Assembly: GCA_019055375.1 (NCBI GenBank)
Contig: JAHQIW010003833.1
Coordinates: forward strand, 1 to 64,000
From: Parelaphostrongylus tenuis
Lineage: Eukaryota > Nematoda > Chromadorea > Rhabditida > Metastrongylidae
Reading direction: 5' to 3'
Length of the DNA stretch: 64,000 nucleotides
Shown: piece by piece, positions 55,435 to 64,000 of the stretch
Numbering within the stretch: the stretch's first letter is position 1
Layout of the letters: every line of letters begins with the position of its first letter
Translations under genes and position numbers: made by a program
The notes under the pieces: generated by a model
What the model was told of the DNA's origin: nothing
What the model saw: the letters and a program-made list of their open reading frames with translations, nothing else
Databases searched by the model: none

Positions 55435-57425
55435 GTAAGAACACTGGTCCATATAAACTTTTTTTAATCTATTTGAGTGGGTGGGAAGGAAGGTTAATAC
55501 TTATTATATGCTCTTTTTTCATATGAAGATCTATCCTTATTTATCCTTCGTCAAGACCTGTTGTAACAAATGCGCAATTGGTTCGAGCAGGTGCTGTAAA
55601 GTCTCCATCACTCTTTATCGTGTGCGGCACTTGTATTTTCACAATAACTTCGTATTTATCATTCAGGGTTATTGTGAAGAGATATGGCTTCTGATGTGTG
55701 ACAGTGGTCTCCTGCGCTTGGCATCTTGTATAGCTCAAATATCTAACAGACCTTGCCAAATGGCTGATTAAGCAGACTCTTCTCATTTGGTAACGGATTT
55801 TAAGCCAATAGTGCAGAGTCCTTCGCCTTTCGACATTATTTCAAAGTTTGGGTCTCTTTCTTCAGTTCTAAGGAGGTAATATTTGCAGCTTCACCCTGTC
55901 AAGCTTTTGGTTAGCGCATTCTGACGCCAAAACGTGTGCCTAGTTCCATGAAATGTGATGCGGCCTTCGACTCGCTTTGATAAGTCGTTAGTTGTATTCT
56001 TTTTTCAATAGTTATTAGTAGTAGTTCAAAAACAAATACGTTTCCTAGAGGCGTCGCATCTCAAAGTTCAAGCGAAAATGACAAGTCCACTCGAGCCCTC
56101 AAATTGTGTAAAAATTCGTTCCAACAAATCTTCACTGTTTGTAATTCATTCAAAGTGCTGCTCCAATCCTGTTCAGCTACTAGTCCCTATGAGGTCAGGA
56201 AATTGCGATCAAACTTGACTGAGGGGGCTTCACTCTTTGAAATCTAAGTAAGAACGCTTTATCCTGACAATCTCAGGACACCAGGAGGGACTGTCTTGAC
56301 CATCGGTCAACGATGTCCATGGCGCAAGGAAAATTCTAATACAGCAGTCGAACCCGTACACGACACAAAAACCGAGAGTGCATTGCGCATTGCCCATAAT
56401 GTATGCGACAAGGAAATCGAATATCACAAGGGTGAATTTCACTCAGCAGAATCAAACGATATGTAACTGAATAGAATAAAATGTTTGCTCACTTAAGCAA
56501 TAGATGACTCGCTGTTAACTGTCATCCGGGCTCTCCCGTGTCCCCTCACTTCATTTTGCTGTGTTGCAAAGTTGCCCATAGTTGTTGGGAGTGCTCACGA
56601 AGTTGATTATGATCTGCATATTCGCAAGCGCTGTGTAGTAGTACCTGGTTCAAATTGATAAGGTGTTGAAAACATCGTTGATCACGCTTCTTAGTACTCA
56701 TTTCTCAAGCTTTTGCCTTTTCCCATATCTCGTTCGTTCTCCCTTAACGACTGCTGTGGTTTTCTGGAAAAAGCTCGGAGCATTGTGATATTTGGCTGTT
56801 CAGCATACGCTGACACTTTGCTTCATAAAGTGGATGACGGGTGTAAAAAAGCTAACTGAATGAAGGAAGTACTGGATACTGCTCAACAATTGATGTGGAA
56901 TTCACACTAGGGAGTTCAAAAACAGCGACGGAGTGAAGTGAAAAAATGAAAAAACTCTTGAATATTCTAGACAAAAATCGTGGAGATTTTTACATACTAA
57001 TTCATTGATAAGCAGTCGACCCGAACGAGTACAAGAGAATTATTTGTTGCATACAATAGAACTATTGATGTAATCGGCTACGTGGATTGCTCGTTTTAAT
57101 ATTGTTTTCATATCTCAAGCATTTTTCACACGGAGCTAACGAAAAGAAGTCGTTCGAACAAGTATAAGCAAATTATCTGTTGCATATAGTAAAACTAACG
57201 ATTTGATGAGTCCTAGGCAACGTCATATGAAGTAGGAAACCAAACAAGTATTATGATGGGTGGAGCACAGCTTCGTATCCCCAACTCGTTTCTACTTTTT
57301 CTGTGTCAATTGTGCACAATTGTTGAACAAACTTATTGCTAAATAAACAATAAGAGTTGCTGGTTTATGTCGGTCGCAGTTCCCTAGTAACTGAATTACT
57401 TTAAATATACTAGATAATTATATTT
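55435..57425. other. Downstream flank of copy 2
   Basis: 55435-56960 shows no recognised gene. From about 57000 to 57400 the sequence resembles the region behind copy 1: CCGAACGAGTACAAGAGAAT near 57020 and TCGTTCGAACAAGTATAAGC near 57150 match 47078-47095, and TGTGTCAATTGTGCACAATT near 57303 matches 47733. The segment between (55.5-57.0 kb) should have held the last exon, but no KLEQRRLL-like frame is found. Confidence 0.5.
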
Positions 57426-57469
57426 TATGCCACGCATGTGGTCTGTTATATAAAGGCTGACTTATAGAG

Positions 57470-57511
57470 CCCGATAGACGTGCTTCAATCTTGACTGTCT
57501 CAACAGTCGGG
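57470..57511 (-). ncRNA. Hammerhead-like motif, CCCGA family, degenerate
   Basis: Stem I CCCGA with TCGGG is kept. The core reads CTGTTGA, GAAA reads GAAG and stem III CACGTC is imperfect. It is probably inactive. Confidence 0.6.
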
Positions 57512-57758
57512 CGGTATCTTTTTCGTCTTTGCAATTACTCCCGGGGCGCTCAGTCCCTATATTAAGAGTAGGCGACGACAAACACTTGAAACGAAAGGTA
57601 TGATATATACACGATACCATTCAAGAGCAATTGAGTGTACAACACTGTTTGTTCATTGATATTTCACTGGACTTACTGTGTAAAATGTTCGTCGTCGCCT
57701 ACTCTTTAGTATGGGGACTAAACGCCCCGAGAGGAGTTGCTAAAGACGAAGGGTATTG

Positions 57759-57799
57759 CTCGACTGATGATATCCTCAAGGTTTAAACACGTTATCGGG
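57759..57799 (+). ncRNA. Hammerhead-like motif, CCCGA family, degenerate
   Basis: CTCGA pairs with TCGGG (one G-U). CTGATGA is intact. The stem II region TATCCTCAAGGTT is decayed and GAAAC reads TAAAC. It is the opposite arm of the same palindrome. Confidence 0.6.
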
Positions 57800-57865
57800 C
57801 TTTAAAGTCAGCCCTTTTGCACACAGACCACATGCGCGGCCTCAAAAATGTTTATCTGGCATACT

Positions 57866-58880
57866 GAAAATTGAGCGTGATCTTAAGAAAACACTCAAAA
57901 CGAAAGGTATGAATCACTTTATTTCTCGCTTCCCATGCTTGCCGGGAAATATTTGGTCAGCCTTCAAACGATTATAGCAGATGCTTCCTTCCGTGAGCCA
58001 GCGAGAAGTCACCATGACCTATTTTGATGAAAACTCACTTCCTAAAAAAGCACACAAACTTCATTTTATTTCAGCTACTGATTTGAACCCCGTTGGCCGT
58101 CTGTAAGACACAAAATTCATCCCAAATCGCAATGCAAGAGGTGAATCATTGCTTTTATTGCTCAACAGAAGCCCTGAGTAAGCTATTTCGTGATAAATTA
58201 CATATGAAACTTTTCCTCACAAGATGGGTACGAAACTATCATAAATGAACACAAGAAATTCGTGCCCTGCTAACACTAATGAGTAGTAAATCCTAGGAGT
58301 TCCTATTTTGAGCTGTAATGAAGTACGTCTAATATCACTTAGGGAAATTCAAAATTCATAATCCGAGAAACACAGTCACTTCTGCATCAATTTATGAGTT
58401 GATATGGCGGCAGATCAGTTGTAAATTGATATGGATGGGCGAGTTGCTCATCTTACTGAGCAGGCCTTACTGTATTTAGTAGTAAATAAAGAAATGGTTA
58501 GTTAAGTTAATAATAATGATAGTCAAGATTAAAACGGAGACGACATGGTAATAAATGGTTAAATAGACGAAAGAGAAATACTTTTGGTTATAGTTTCCCA
58601 AAATTCTAGAAGAAGAGCTTTTGGTAGGCTGCTCAATGGCAATGAAAGAACTTATGTGGGAGATGGAAGACGTCCCATGTAAAACATTGAAGAAAGACTG
58701 GCCGCGAGAGGCCGCGTAAATGAGTCACTGTCAACTATTATAACTCATTAAGATGCCAATGCATTTTTGTCATTGAACCCGACGTATTCATCCCCACTAA
58801 ATCTGCCGGTGTCCATAAGCGTCCGTCTTTGATTTCTGTTCATTTGTAATTAGAAAAAACCATGGTTATAAGGAACCTTG
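57866..58880. other. Intergenic, nothing recognised
   Basis: No gene recognised. A PTP active-site exon (HCSAGxGR) would be expected in this direction if the neighbouring remnant were intact, but none is found. Confidence 0.4.
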
Positions 58881-58899
58881 TCATGAACAACAACAATAT

Positions 58900-59885
58900 C
58901 CCCCGGCGGATCTTTGTCCTCATTCCATCCATAAATGAAAAACTTTCATCTCATGCTTATTCACTGTGAGGTCTCGAACAGCGCACACTTCACTAAGAAT
59001 TCCTTCCCACAGCATTTGAAGCAAAAGCTCCTAAATTTTCAGTGATGCAGTTTTCGATTATCTAAACTAGGTACAAACTTTGAAACATCTTTTACATTTT
59101 TGTTCTTCACAGTGAGTTACAGTAATCGCTTGGTTTCATATTTATCCGGTAAGACGAACCTAGTCGAAAGATAATTAGCATCAGGAAAAAGGTTCAGTAT
59201 GGTTAATTCATAAGGACAATCGAAAAATGAGATGGACAGCTCAAAGGTGGGATGCATCGAGAATTCAATCGATAAGACAGTGTTTTTCCTATTTACTGGA
59301 TTTTCGAAGAGATAACTGCAAATTGTCAGCATTAAGGCAGAAGTCTACAGAAATTTCGGGAAACACATCCATGATGTTTTTTGAGGCGAAAAGAAAAAGC
59401 TCACTTCATGTCCTGACTACCCTGTGAATCCATTATTACAATGGAGTCTGGACGAATTTGATTGAGCATTCGATAGAAATCCGTTTGAGCGACGCCGTCG
59501 AATGGTGCTTGAGCCAAAATATATTGGCCTGAACGTAGTATACATGATAAAGTGGCAAAAACAGGAATTACTTATACTCAAACTTTTTTGTTTAAGATAA
59601 ACTTCCACATTTCTCGTTTTTTACATGTGTCATAACACAAAGTAAAATTCTCTCCGTGTGAAGTTCATATGTTCAGAACTATTGATAACATTATAAAAAC
59701 GATGTTTTGATACAACCCAACAGCTCTGTGAGTGTCAGATAAAAAAAAAAGCTTGGAAAATCCAAACAGAGCAAGCAAACGAGATCTTTTGCATCTCTTA
59801 ACGTAGGAGGCGTGATAGTAGTCCGGATTCTCATACAACACTACACTATTCCAGCCGTGGAGGTACACGTCTGGATTAGATTCCT
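58900..59885 (-). pseudogene. Protein tyrosine phosphatase domain remnant (several exons)
   Basis: PTPs dephosphorylate phosphotyrosine; nematodes carry many. On the minus strand, in order: 59885-59805 gives NPDVYLHGWNSVVLYENPDY then YHASYVKR, matching the DYIHANYV block. About 59528-59421 gives QYILAQAPFDGVAQTDFYRM then LNQIRPDSIVIM, matching the YIxxQxPxxxTxxDFWRMxxxxxxxxIVML block. About 59395-59300 is a weaker piece with NIMDVFPEISVD. About 59040-58905 gives LWEGILSEVCAVRDLTVNKH, then EMKVFHLW and, one base out of frame, WNEDKDPPGDIVVV, matching the WPD-loop region. The WPD motif itself reads WNED. The P-loop exon (HC-x5-R) and any exons before DYIHANYV are missing. The PLE at 60.1 kb lies just upstream. 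A decayed or partial gene is the best reading. Confidence 0.7.
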
Positions 59886-60133
59886 GATGGTTAATAGGAG
59901 ACTACGGTGCAACTAGGATTCTTGCTAGAAAAATGTACCGCTAGGTTTCGCAATGCTACTGATGTTCTCCTCTTCAAAAGATGCGATTTATGTTCGCGAC
60001 TCCTTGATGTATACTTTATGCGCAGGAATAACTCCATCTCCAAAATTCTTTGACAAAACTTGTGATATAAGCTAAATGATTACAGATTTTCTTCTTTGAG
60101 CAAACACGAGGTGTTACAATAAACTTTATTCAC

Positions 60134-60171
60134 AGCTGACGTTTCGGCGGTTCGCCTTCTTCAGAGCCTGG
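60134..60171 (-). ncRNA. PLE-type hammerhead-like motif at the PLE 3' end
   Basis: Minus strand: AGGCT, CTGAAGA, an A, hairpin GGCG-AAC-CGCC, GAAACGTC, AGCTG. Stem I GGCT pairs with AGCT (one G-U). Stem III is the minimal A-CG-T palindrome. It lies about 200 bp past the GIY-YIG ORF stop. PLEs are known to carry hammerhead ribozymes in their terminal regions, so position and sequence agree. Confidence 0.75.
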
Positions 60172-60371
60172 AAAGGTCAAATTGTCCGCAGTCCGATCAG
60201 TCAAACACCTCCATTACTCCTTTAGAAAAAATCACCAGACCTAGATTTCAATCGCATCAAGCGCAAAATCAACTCTCAACATACCCACCGCTTTTTATAT
60301 GTGTTCCACTGAATGATCCAAGTGGAGATCACCGGAAGGAAATCACATAGGCTCGTAATGCACCTTACCCA

Positions 60372-62050
60372 TCAAAACAACAGTCTTATATACTGACTCC
60401 AATCACGAGTGATATCAAGGCATTCCTCCCTGCGATTTATGGTTGGATTGGTCGCATTTATCCAAAACGCTTCCAAGATCTTTCGCGCTGATGTTTTCTG
60501 CTCCTGCGCAAGGATGGTGACTTCGAAATCAAAATCAACTCCGTCGTGCTTCTGTGCTCTATGCGTTCCTAGCGGGGTGTTCCGTCTATTTAGACGTTTG
60601 TCAGCTAGGTGTTCTTCTATGCGAGCATAGAGCGGCCTGCCCGTTTCGCCAACATATTTATCACTACACGCTTTGCACGAGACTAGGTAGACTGTACCTA
60701 CGCTCATGCAATCACCGTCTCTGCCGTTAGGACATATTTTACAATCTTTCGTTAACAGAGACGGTCATATAAGCGATTGCGAACTAGTTGGCGTTTTAGA
60801 GTATTCGAGGGTATTTCAATAATGGTCACCGATTGCTCTAAACCCGCTCTTTTCAAACAGCGTTTTATAGCTGTACTAATCTCATTTGAAAAGAACGGGA
60901 GGATAAACGGGACTTTCCTTCCGATTTAGTTTTCGTTTGGAGGCGCATTATTTCCTCTAAGCCTAAGCCGAGGGCCTACAAATTCGTATCCATTAGAATT
61001 GGCTATTTCCCGAGCCAATTTCACGGATTCTACTCTCTGCTCCTCCCCTGTACATACATTGGCTGCTGTTCGAAACTTGTTTTTTACTAGCGTCTTCTTC
61101 GTATGTGAGGGGTGAGAAGAGAGAGCCGCTCTCAGTTAAGCTTATTTGCACGTTCAAGAATGGAAGCCAGTCGTCTTTTGGTATCTCACGGGTGAATCTT
61201 ATGTACTCTGACTGTTCATTCAGCAATCTAAAACAATTATCTAGCTCCTCTTGAGTGGAGCAGATAACCAAACAGTCATCAATATACCTACAGTAGAGTA
61301 ATGGCCGGAGATCCATTACTGGTGCTTCCACTTTAGACATAAAGGCAATCGCGAGGCTAGGTGCCAGTCGCTGCCCCATTGCCAGCCCTATCATTTGAGC
61401 GAAATATTTCCCGGACCATCTGAAGATTGAGCAGTTCAGGCACTCTTTCAATAGGACCATGTACTGCTCAATCGACAAGCCATACACGTTTATAGCTTCC
61501 TGGTGTTGTATCAGAAGCTCATGTGTGGCTTGTAATGCGGAGTCATTCGACACGTTGGTATATAAAGCAGTGACGTCGAATGACTCCATTACGTACGCGC
61601 TGTTCGGGTTCGCGTTACGTAAACGATCCAGGAACATCTGAGTGTTCGTCAGATGGGCTGGAATGTGTCCTAGCAACTGGGATGTTATTAAAGTTAAAAA
61701 CCATGCTATCCGATCCGTCGGTCCGCCTACACAGCTGATGATGGGTCTAACCTTGAATATAGATGGATCGTTAGACATTAGATCATCAGTGAATACTAAC
61801 TTATGTGTTTTTATAAGTAAGTATAAGACGGGACATGTTGGTGACTGGATTTTCAATTGAGAAATGATAGATGGTCTTAAGCCTGCTGCTTTTGCCGTAC
61901 GGACCCACTCATTGTTTCATATGCGGTTTTGCCTTTTGAATTCCTTTACAGAAGATGATCGATAAAGCGAAGCATCCTCGAGATGCTTGTTCGTTATTGC
62001 GACATCTAACTGTCGAGGAATCACAACGAATTCTCCACCCTTATCACTAA
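60372..62050 (-). mobile_element. Penelope-like retroelement (RT plus GIY-YIG endonuclease), 5'-truncated
   Basis: 61856-60993 (minus) encodes 287 residues of reverse transcriptase: FDVTALYTNV (motif A, residues 93-102), GLAMGQRLAPSLA (motif B, 157-169) and RYIDDCLV (motif C, residues 190-197 with catalytic DD). Upstream to about 62045 the frame continues (SDKGGEFVVIPRQLD) but has an in-frame TGA near 61920. The RT frame shifts near 61060. 60707-60372 encodes a GIY-YIG domain: VYLVSC (GIY), KYVGETGR (YIG), ARIEEH, and ARKILEAFW with the catalytic Glu, ending NPTINRREE. Just upstream of its first Met the same frame reads CKICPNGRDGDC, a Cys-rich linker typical of PLEs. RT and endonuclease are not in one open frame, so the copy is dead. 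The N-terminal region is lost. Confidence 0.92.
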
Positions 62051-62529
62051 ATGATTACAAAAAATGACAGAAAATTTCCTAGTCAGTCGTTTATGGCCTC
62101 ATCGTCCAGTCTACTTCAAATAAGAATTGGTTTCCCACTACTTATATGTATTTTAATGTTTTAACGCATTTCGTACAAAAATTTCGTGGCTTTATCGTTC
62201 TGAGTAAAATTCGCTAAATGTCATATTTTGATAAAATCAGGAAAAAATTTGCTATTCTTTTCTCAAAGTACTGCGCTTCATACGCCTTATCGAAATTTCA
62301 ATGTAGACAATTGATGCAGTCCAGATGAAACCTATGTACACGGATTGAACTCTTGTCAAAGTGATCATGTGAATATATCTGAAATTGACTAAGTCAACAA
62401 AAAGGTGAGTTACAGAAAACTTCTTTATAAATCAATGCATAGCTGAGCTTTTCACGCATCAACACACTTTGTTTATAATCAATAAGACTTGTTTTTTACT
62501 TAATGGTTTTCTAGCGGTGGTATGATGTT
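62051..62529. other. Intergenic, nothing recognised
   Basis: Nothing recognised between the PLE truncation point and the fold-back SINE. Confidence 0.4.
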
Positions 62530-62680
62530 ACAGATATACCCAATAATACTGAGTGATCTTCAAAACACTGACGTCGGAACCGAACCCGCCCCTGGAGAGA
62601 GTGAAATGCGGGTTCGATTCCCGCCTGACTCAAAGTCTTGCACATCACTCAATATCGTTGGATGTACTCTGATTCGGCTG
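62530..62680. repeat. Fold-back pair of family-C tRNA-derived SINEs
   Basis: The left half, read on the minus strand, gives GGCGGGTTCGGTTCC (box B) then CACTCAGTATTATTGGGTAT. The right half on the plus strand gives GCGGGTTCGATTCCCGCC then CACTCAATATCGTTGGATGT. So two SINE 3' halves diverge from a common centre near 62600, forming an imperfect palindrome. A head-to-head SINE pair with both box A regions deleted is the simplest reading. Confidence 0.75.
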
Positions 62681-63130
62681 GTAGAGCTGCTTGCAGCGCC
62701 TGTGATAAAGAAGATGTCAGCCCAGGTCTCTCCTCAGACTTCAGGAAAAAATTTCTATTCACCAATTATGAACATGTCAGAGAGAATTTTAATTTATCTT
62801 GCACGACTTTTTTTTGAAGACGGGACGTCGAAAAAATAGTGGTTTCTAATAGCAACTGCACTGAAAAGAGGTTTTGTGTAGTCAAAATACTGCTGTTTAG
62901 CCACCAATCTCAGAACGACGGACTAGCTTCAATACAAGTATTTGTCCCAAACATAATGTAGTTTTGTTCGTGATATGCGTATTGATTGACTCGCGCCACT
63001 AATCAATAGACGGTCAAGTAATGCCATTATCGCCTCTTCTTCGTTATACTTGGTAGCAGGTTACATCTGGCAAGATATTTATGCTTAGTTCAAGGAAAGC
63101 TATTGTGTCACTTACACTATCTATTGAATT
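62681..63130. other. Intergenic, nothing recognised
   Basis: No gene or repeat recognised. Confidence 0.4.
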
Positions 63131-63132
63131 TT

Positions 63133-63256
63133 TTGGCGTTGAAACTTTGGCTTTTGACTTCCGAGTAGATCTCGTCGATACCCGATTGTTTGCATTCAAA
63201 GCGACCGATCCACTTTGATAGCACATGAATCCATGAGTGTTTTTGCTCTGATAACA
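63133..63256 (-). CDS. Candidate exon, basic Ser/Lys-rich, unrecognised
   Basis: On the minus strand a possible acceptor (TTATCAG) is followed by an open frame containing QSGSVALNANNRVSTRSTRK and SKAKVSTPKNSIDS, ending at a strong donor GTAAGT. The composition (S, T, K, N rich) is unlike hydrophobic AT-rich noise. It could be an upstream exon of the minus-strand phosphatase remnant, since worm PTPs often have basic N-termini, but this is a guess. Confidence 0.3.
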
Positions 63257-63289
63257 GATAGTACTTTAGTTGAATTTCAGTAATGAAGT

Positions 63290-63463
63290 AAACTATCGAA
63301 AACTCTTCGCCAATTAGAAATGCAGAGTAAGAATAACGCTTACTCAGAAATCAATCTTCTTCAAATACAGCAAATGAATGATAACCTTGTTCACTACAAA
63401 AAGCAGCGTTATCGTAATTCACGGAGGAAATCGACGATGACGTCAGATAAAGCAACAAGCACA
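63290..63463 (+). CDS. Candidate exon, coiled-coil-like, unrecognised
   Basis: The plus-strand frame is open through KLSKTLRQLEMQSKNNAYSE, INLLQIQQMNDNLVHYKKQR and YRNSRRKSTMTSDKATSTEM, ending before a GTCTCA that could be a donor. The acceptor is weak (ATGAAG). The charged, glutamine-rich composition with leucine/isoleucine spacing looks coding. No family recognised. Confidence 0.3.
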
Positions 63464-63469
63464 GAAATG

Positions 63470-64000
63470 GTCTCATTTATTATTTACCCACATCGATCTA
63501 CGTCACTTGTATGGCAGATTACTTTTGACATTTGTTGGCTCATATTCCGCTAAGGAAGACGGTGCCCCAAATCTTTTCAAGCTTTCTCAGTAGAGTTCCT
63601 GATGCTTTTTTTGCACAAACAATGAAGTAACACTGAGCATTAGTTGTTAACTTAGCAAAAGGAGGAGATTTAAAAAAAGCAGAGACATTTTTATTCCGAA
63701 ATTTCTTCTATTTACATCGTTAGCTACGATAAAAAAAAAGCGAAATACTGATGTGAGAAACAAAAAGATAATCTACAATAAGTCATTCAAAGCAACCTGT
63801 GATATCTGGTCTAATTTCATTGTCGCTTGAAATCAGAAATGATTTAGAGATAAACAATTAGCTTCGTCTCTATGAACTGGTTTATCGCTAAGACAATTCT
63901 AGTGTTCGGCTCGAGAAATAACAAAAACAATGAATTTGAAAGACCTAAAATGGCTTAAAAGGGCCATACTTACTCTACCAACGCGTGAGGATTAAACCTA
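63470..64000. other. Window end, nothing recognised
   Basis: AT-rich. No motif or repeat recognised up to the edge. Confidence 0.4.

Larger units (their letters stand above)
57430..57865. repeat. Palindromic element with hammerhead motif in each arm (CCCGA family), second copy
   Basis: Left arm CACGCATGTGGTCTGTTATA (57431), GAGCCCGATAGACG and GTAGGCGACGACAAACA pair with right-arm TGTTCGTCGTCGCCTACTCT (57694) and AGACCACATGCGCGGCC (57825). The shared centre is TTGAGTGTACAACACTGTTT near 57631. Same organisation as 26490-27168. Confidence 0.85.

Noticed and set aside
60409..60630. 73-codon plus-strand frame
   Set aside because: Shadow of the PLE GIY-YIG domain on the opposite strand.

Overview
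This is AT-rich eukaryotic DNA, most likely from a strongylid (hookworm-type) nematode. The evidence is a gene split by many short GT-AG introns with TTTCAG-like acceptors, mariner remnants whose ends resemble the Hsmar1/bandit type, an RTE-type reverse transcriptase relic, a Penelope-like element (PLE) with a GIY-YIG domain, and several tRNA-derived short repeats. The genus is an inference. No bacterial operons, rRNA genes or intact functional tRNA genes were seen. Almost all short open frames here are chance or transposon-derived.

Layout. 1-39.3 kb is repeat-rich intergenic DNA: a diverged ~250 bp tandem array (4.9-5.7 kb), mariner remnants (7.9-9.0, 20.5-21.1, 22.2-22.7 kb), a GC-rich island (9.25-9.56 kb), an RTE relic (13.0-14.0 kb, minus), tRNA-derived SINE-like repeats of three families, and palindromic elements at 26.0-27.2 kb. 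39.65-47.03 kb holds an 11-exon gene for a GPAT3/4-type glycerol-3-phosphate acyltransferase (plus strand), its introns loaded with repeats. 49.6-50.4 kb is a mariner with a palindromic element inserted in it. 52.7-55.4 kb is a second, decayed copy of the acyltransferase gene. 57.4-57.9 kb is another palindromic element. 58.9-59.9 kb (minus) is the remnant of a protein tyrosine phosphatase gene, and 60.1-62.05 kb (minus) is the PLE.

The most unusual signal is a set of hammerhead-ribozyme-like motifs, at least 15 loci in five sequence families. Each combines a CTGANGA-like box, a hairpin, a GAAA-like box and a stem I that closes across the motif. Several have self-complementary stem III sequences. 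In one family (26088-26137, 26359-26407, 46149-46198) stem I pairing is kept through compensatory base changes. Several sit in the arms of large inverted repeats, so both DNA strands carry a motif. One family matches the type of hammerhead known from PLEs and lies beside the PLE here. The others may belong to non-autonomous elements mobilised or seeded by PLEs, which is inference.

The acyltransferase locus appears to be a segmental duplication. Copy 1 keeps every exon and motif but, as read, is one base out of phase at the exon 5/6 junction, beside a run of five A. Copy 2 has lost its start codon, motif-II exon, last exon and several splice sites, and carries stops.
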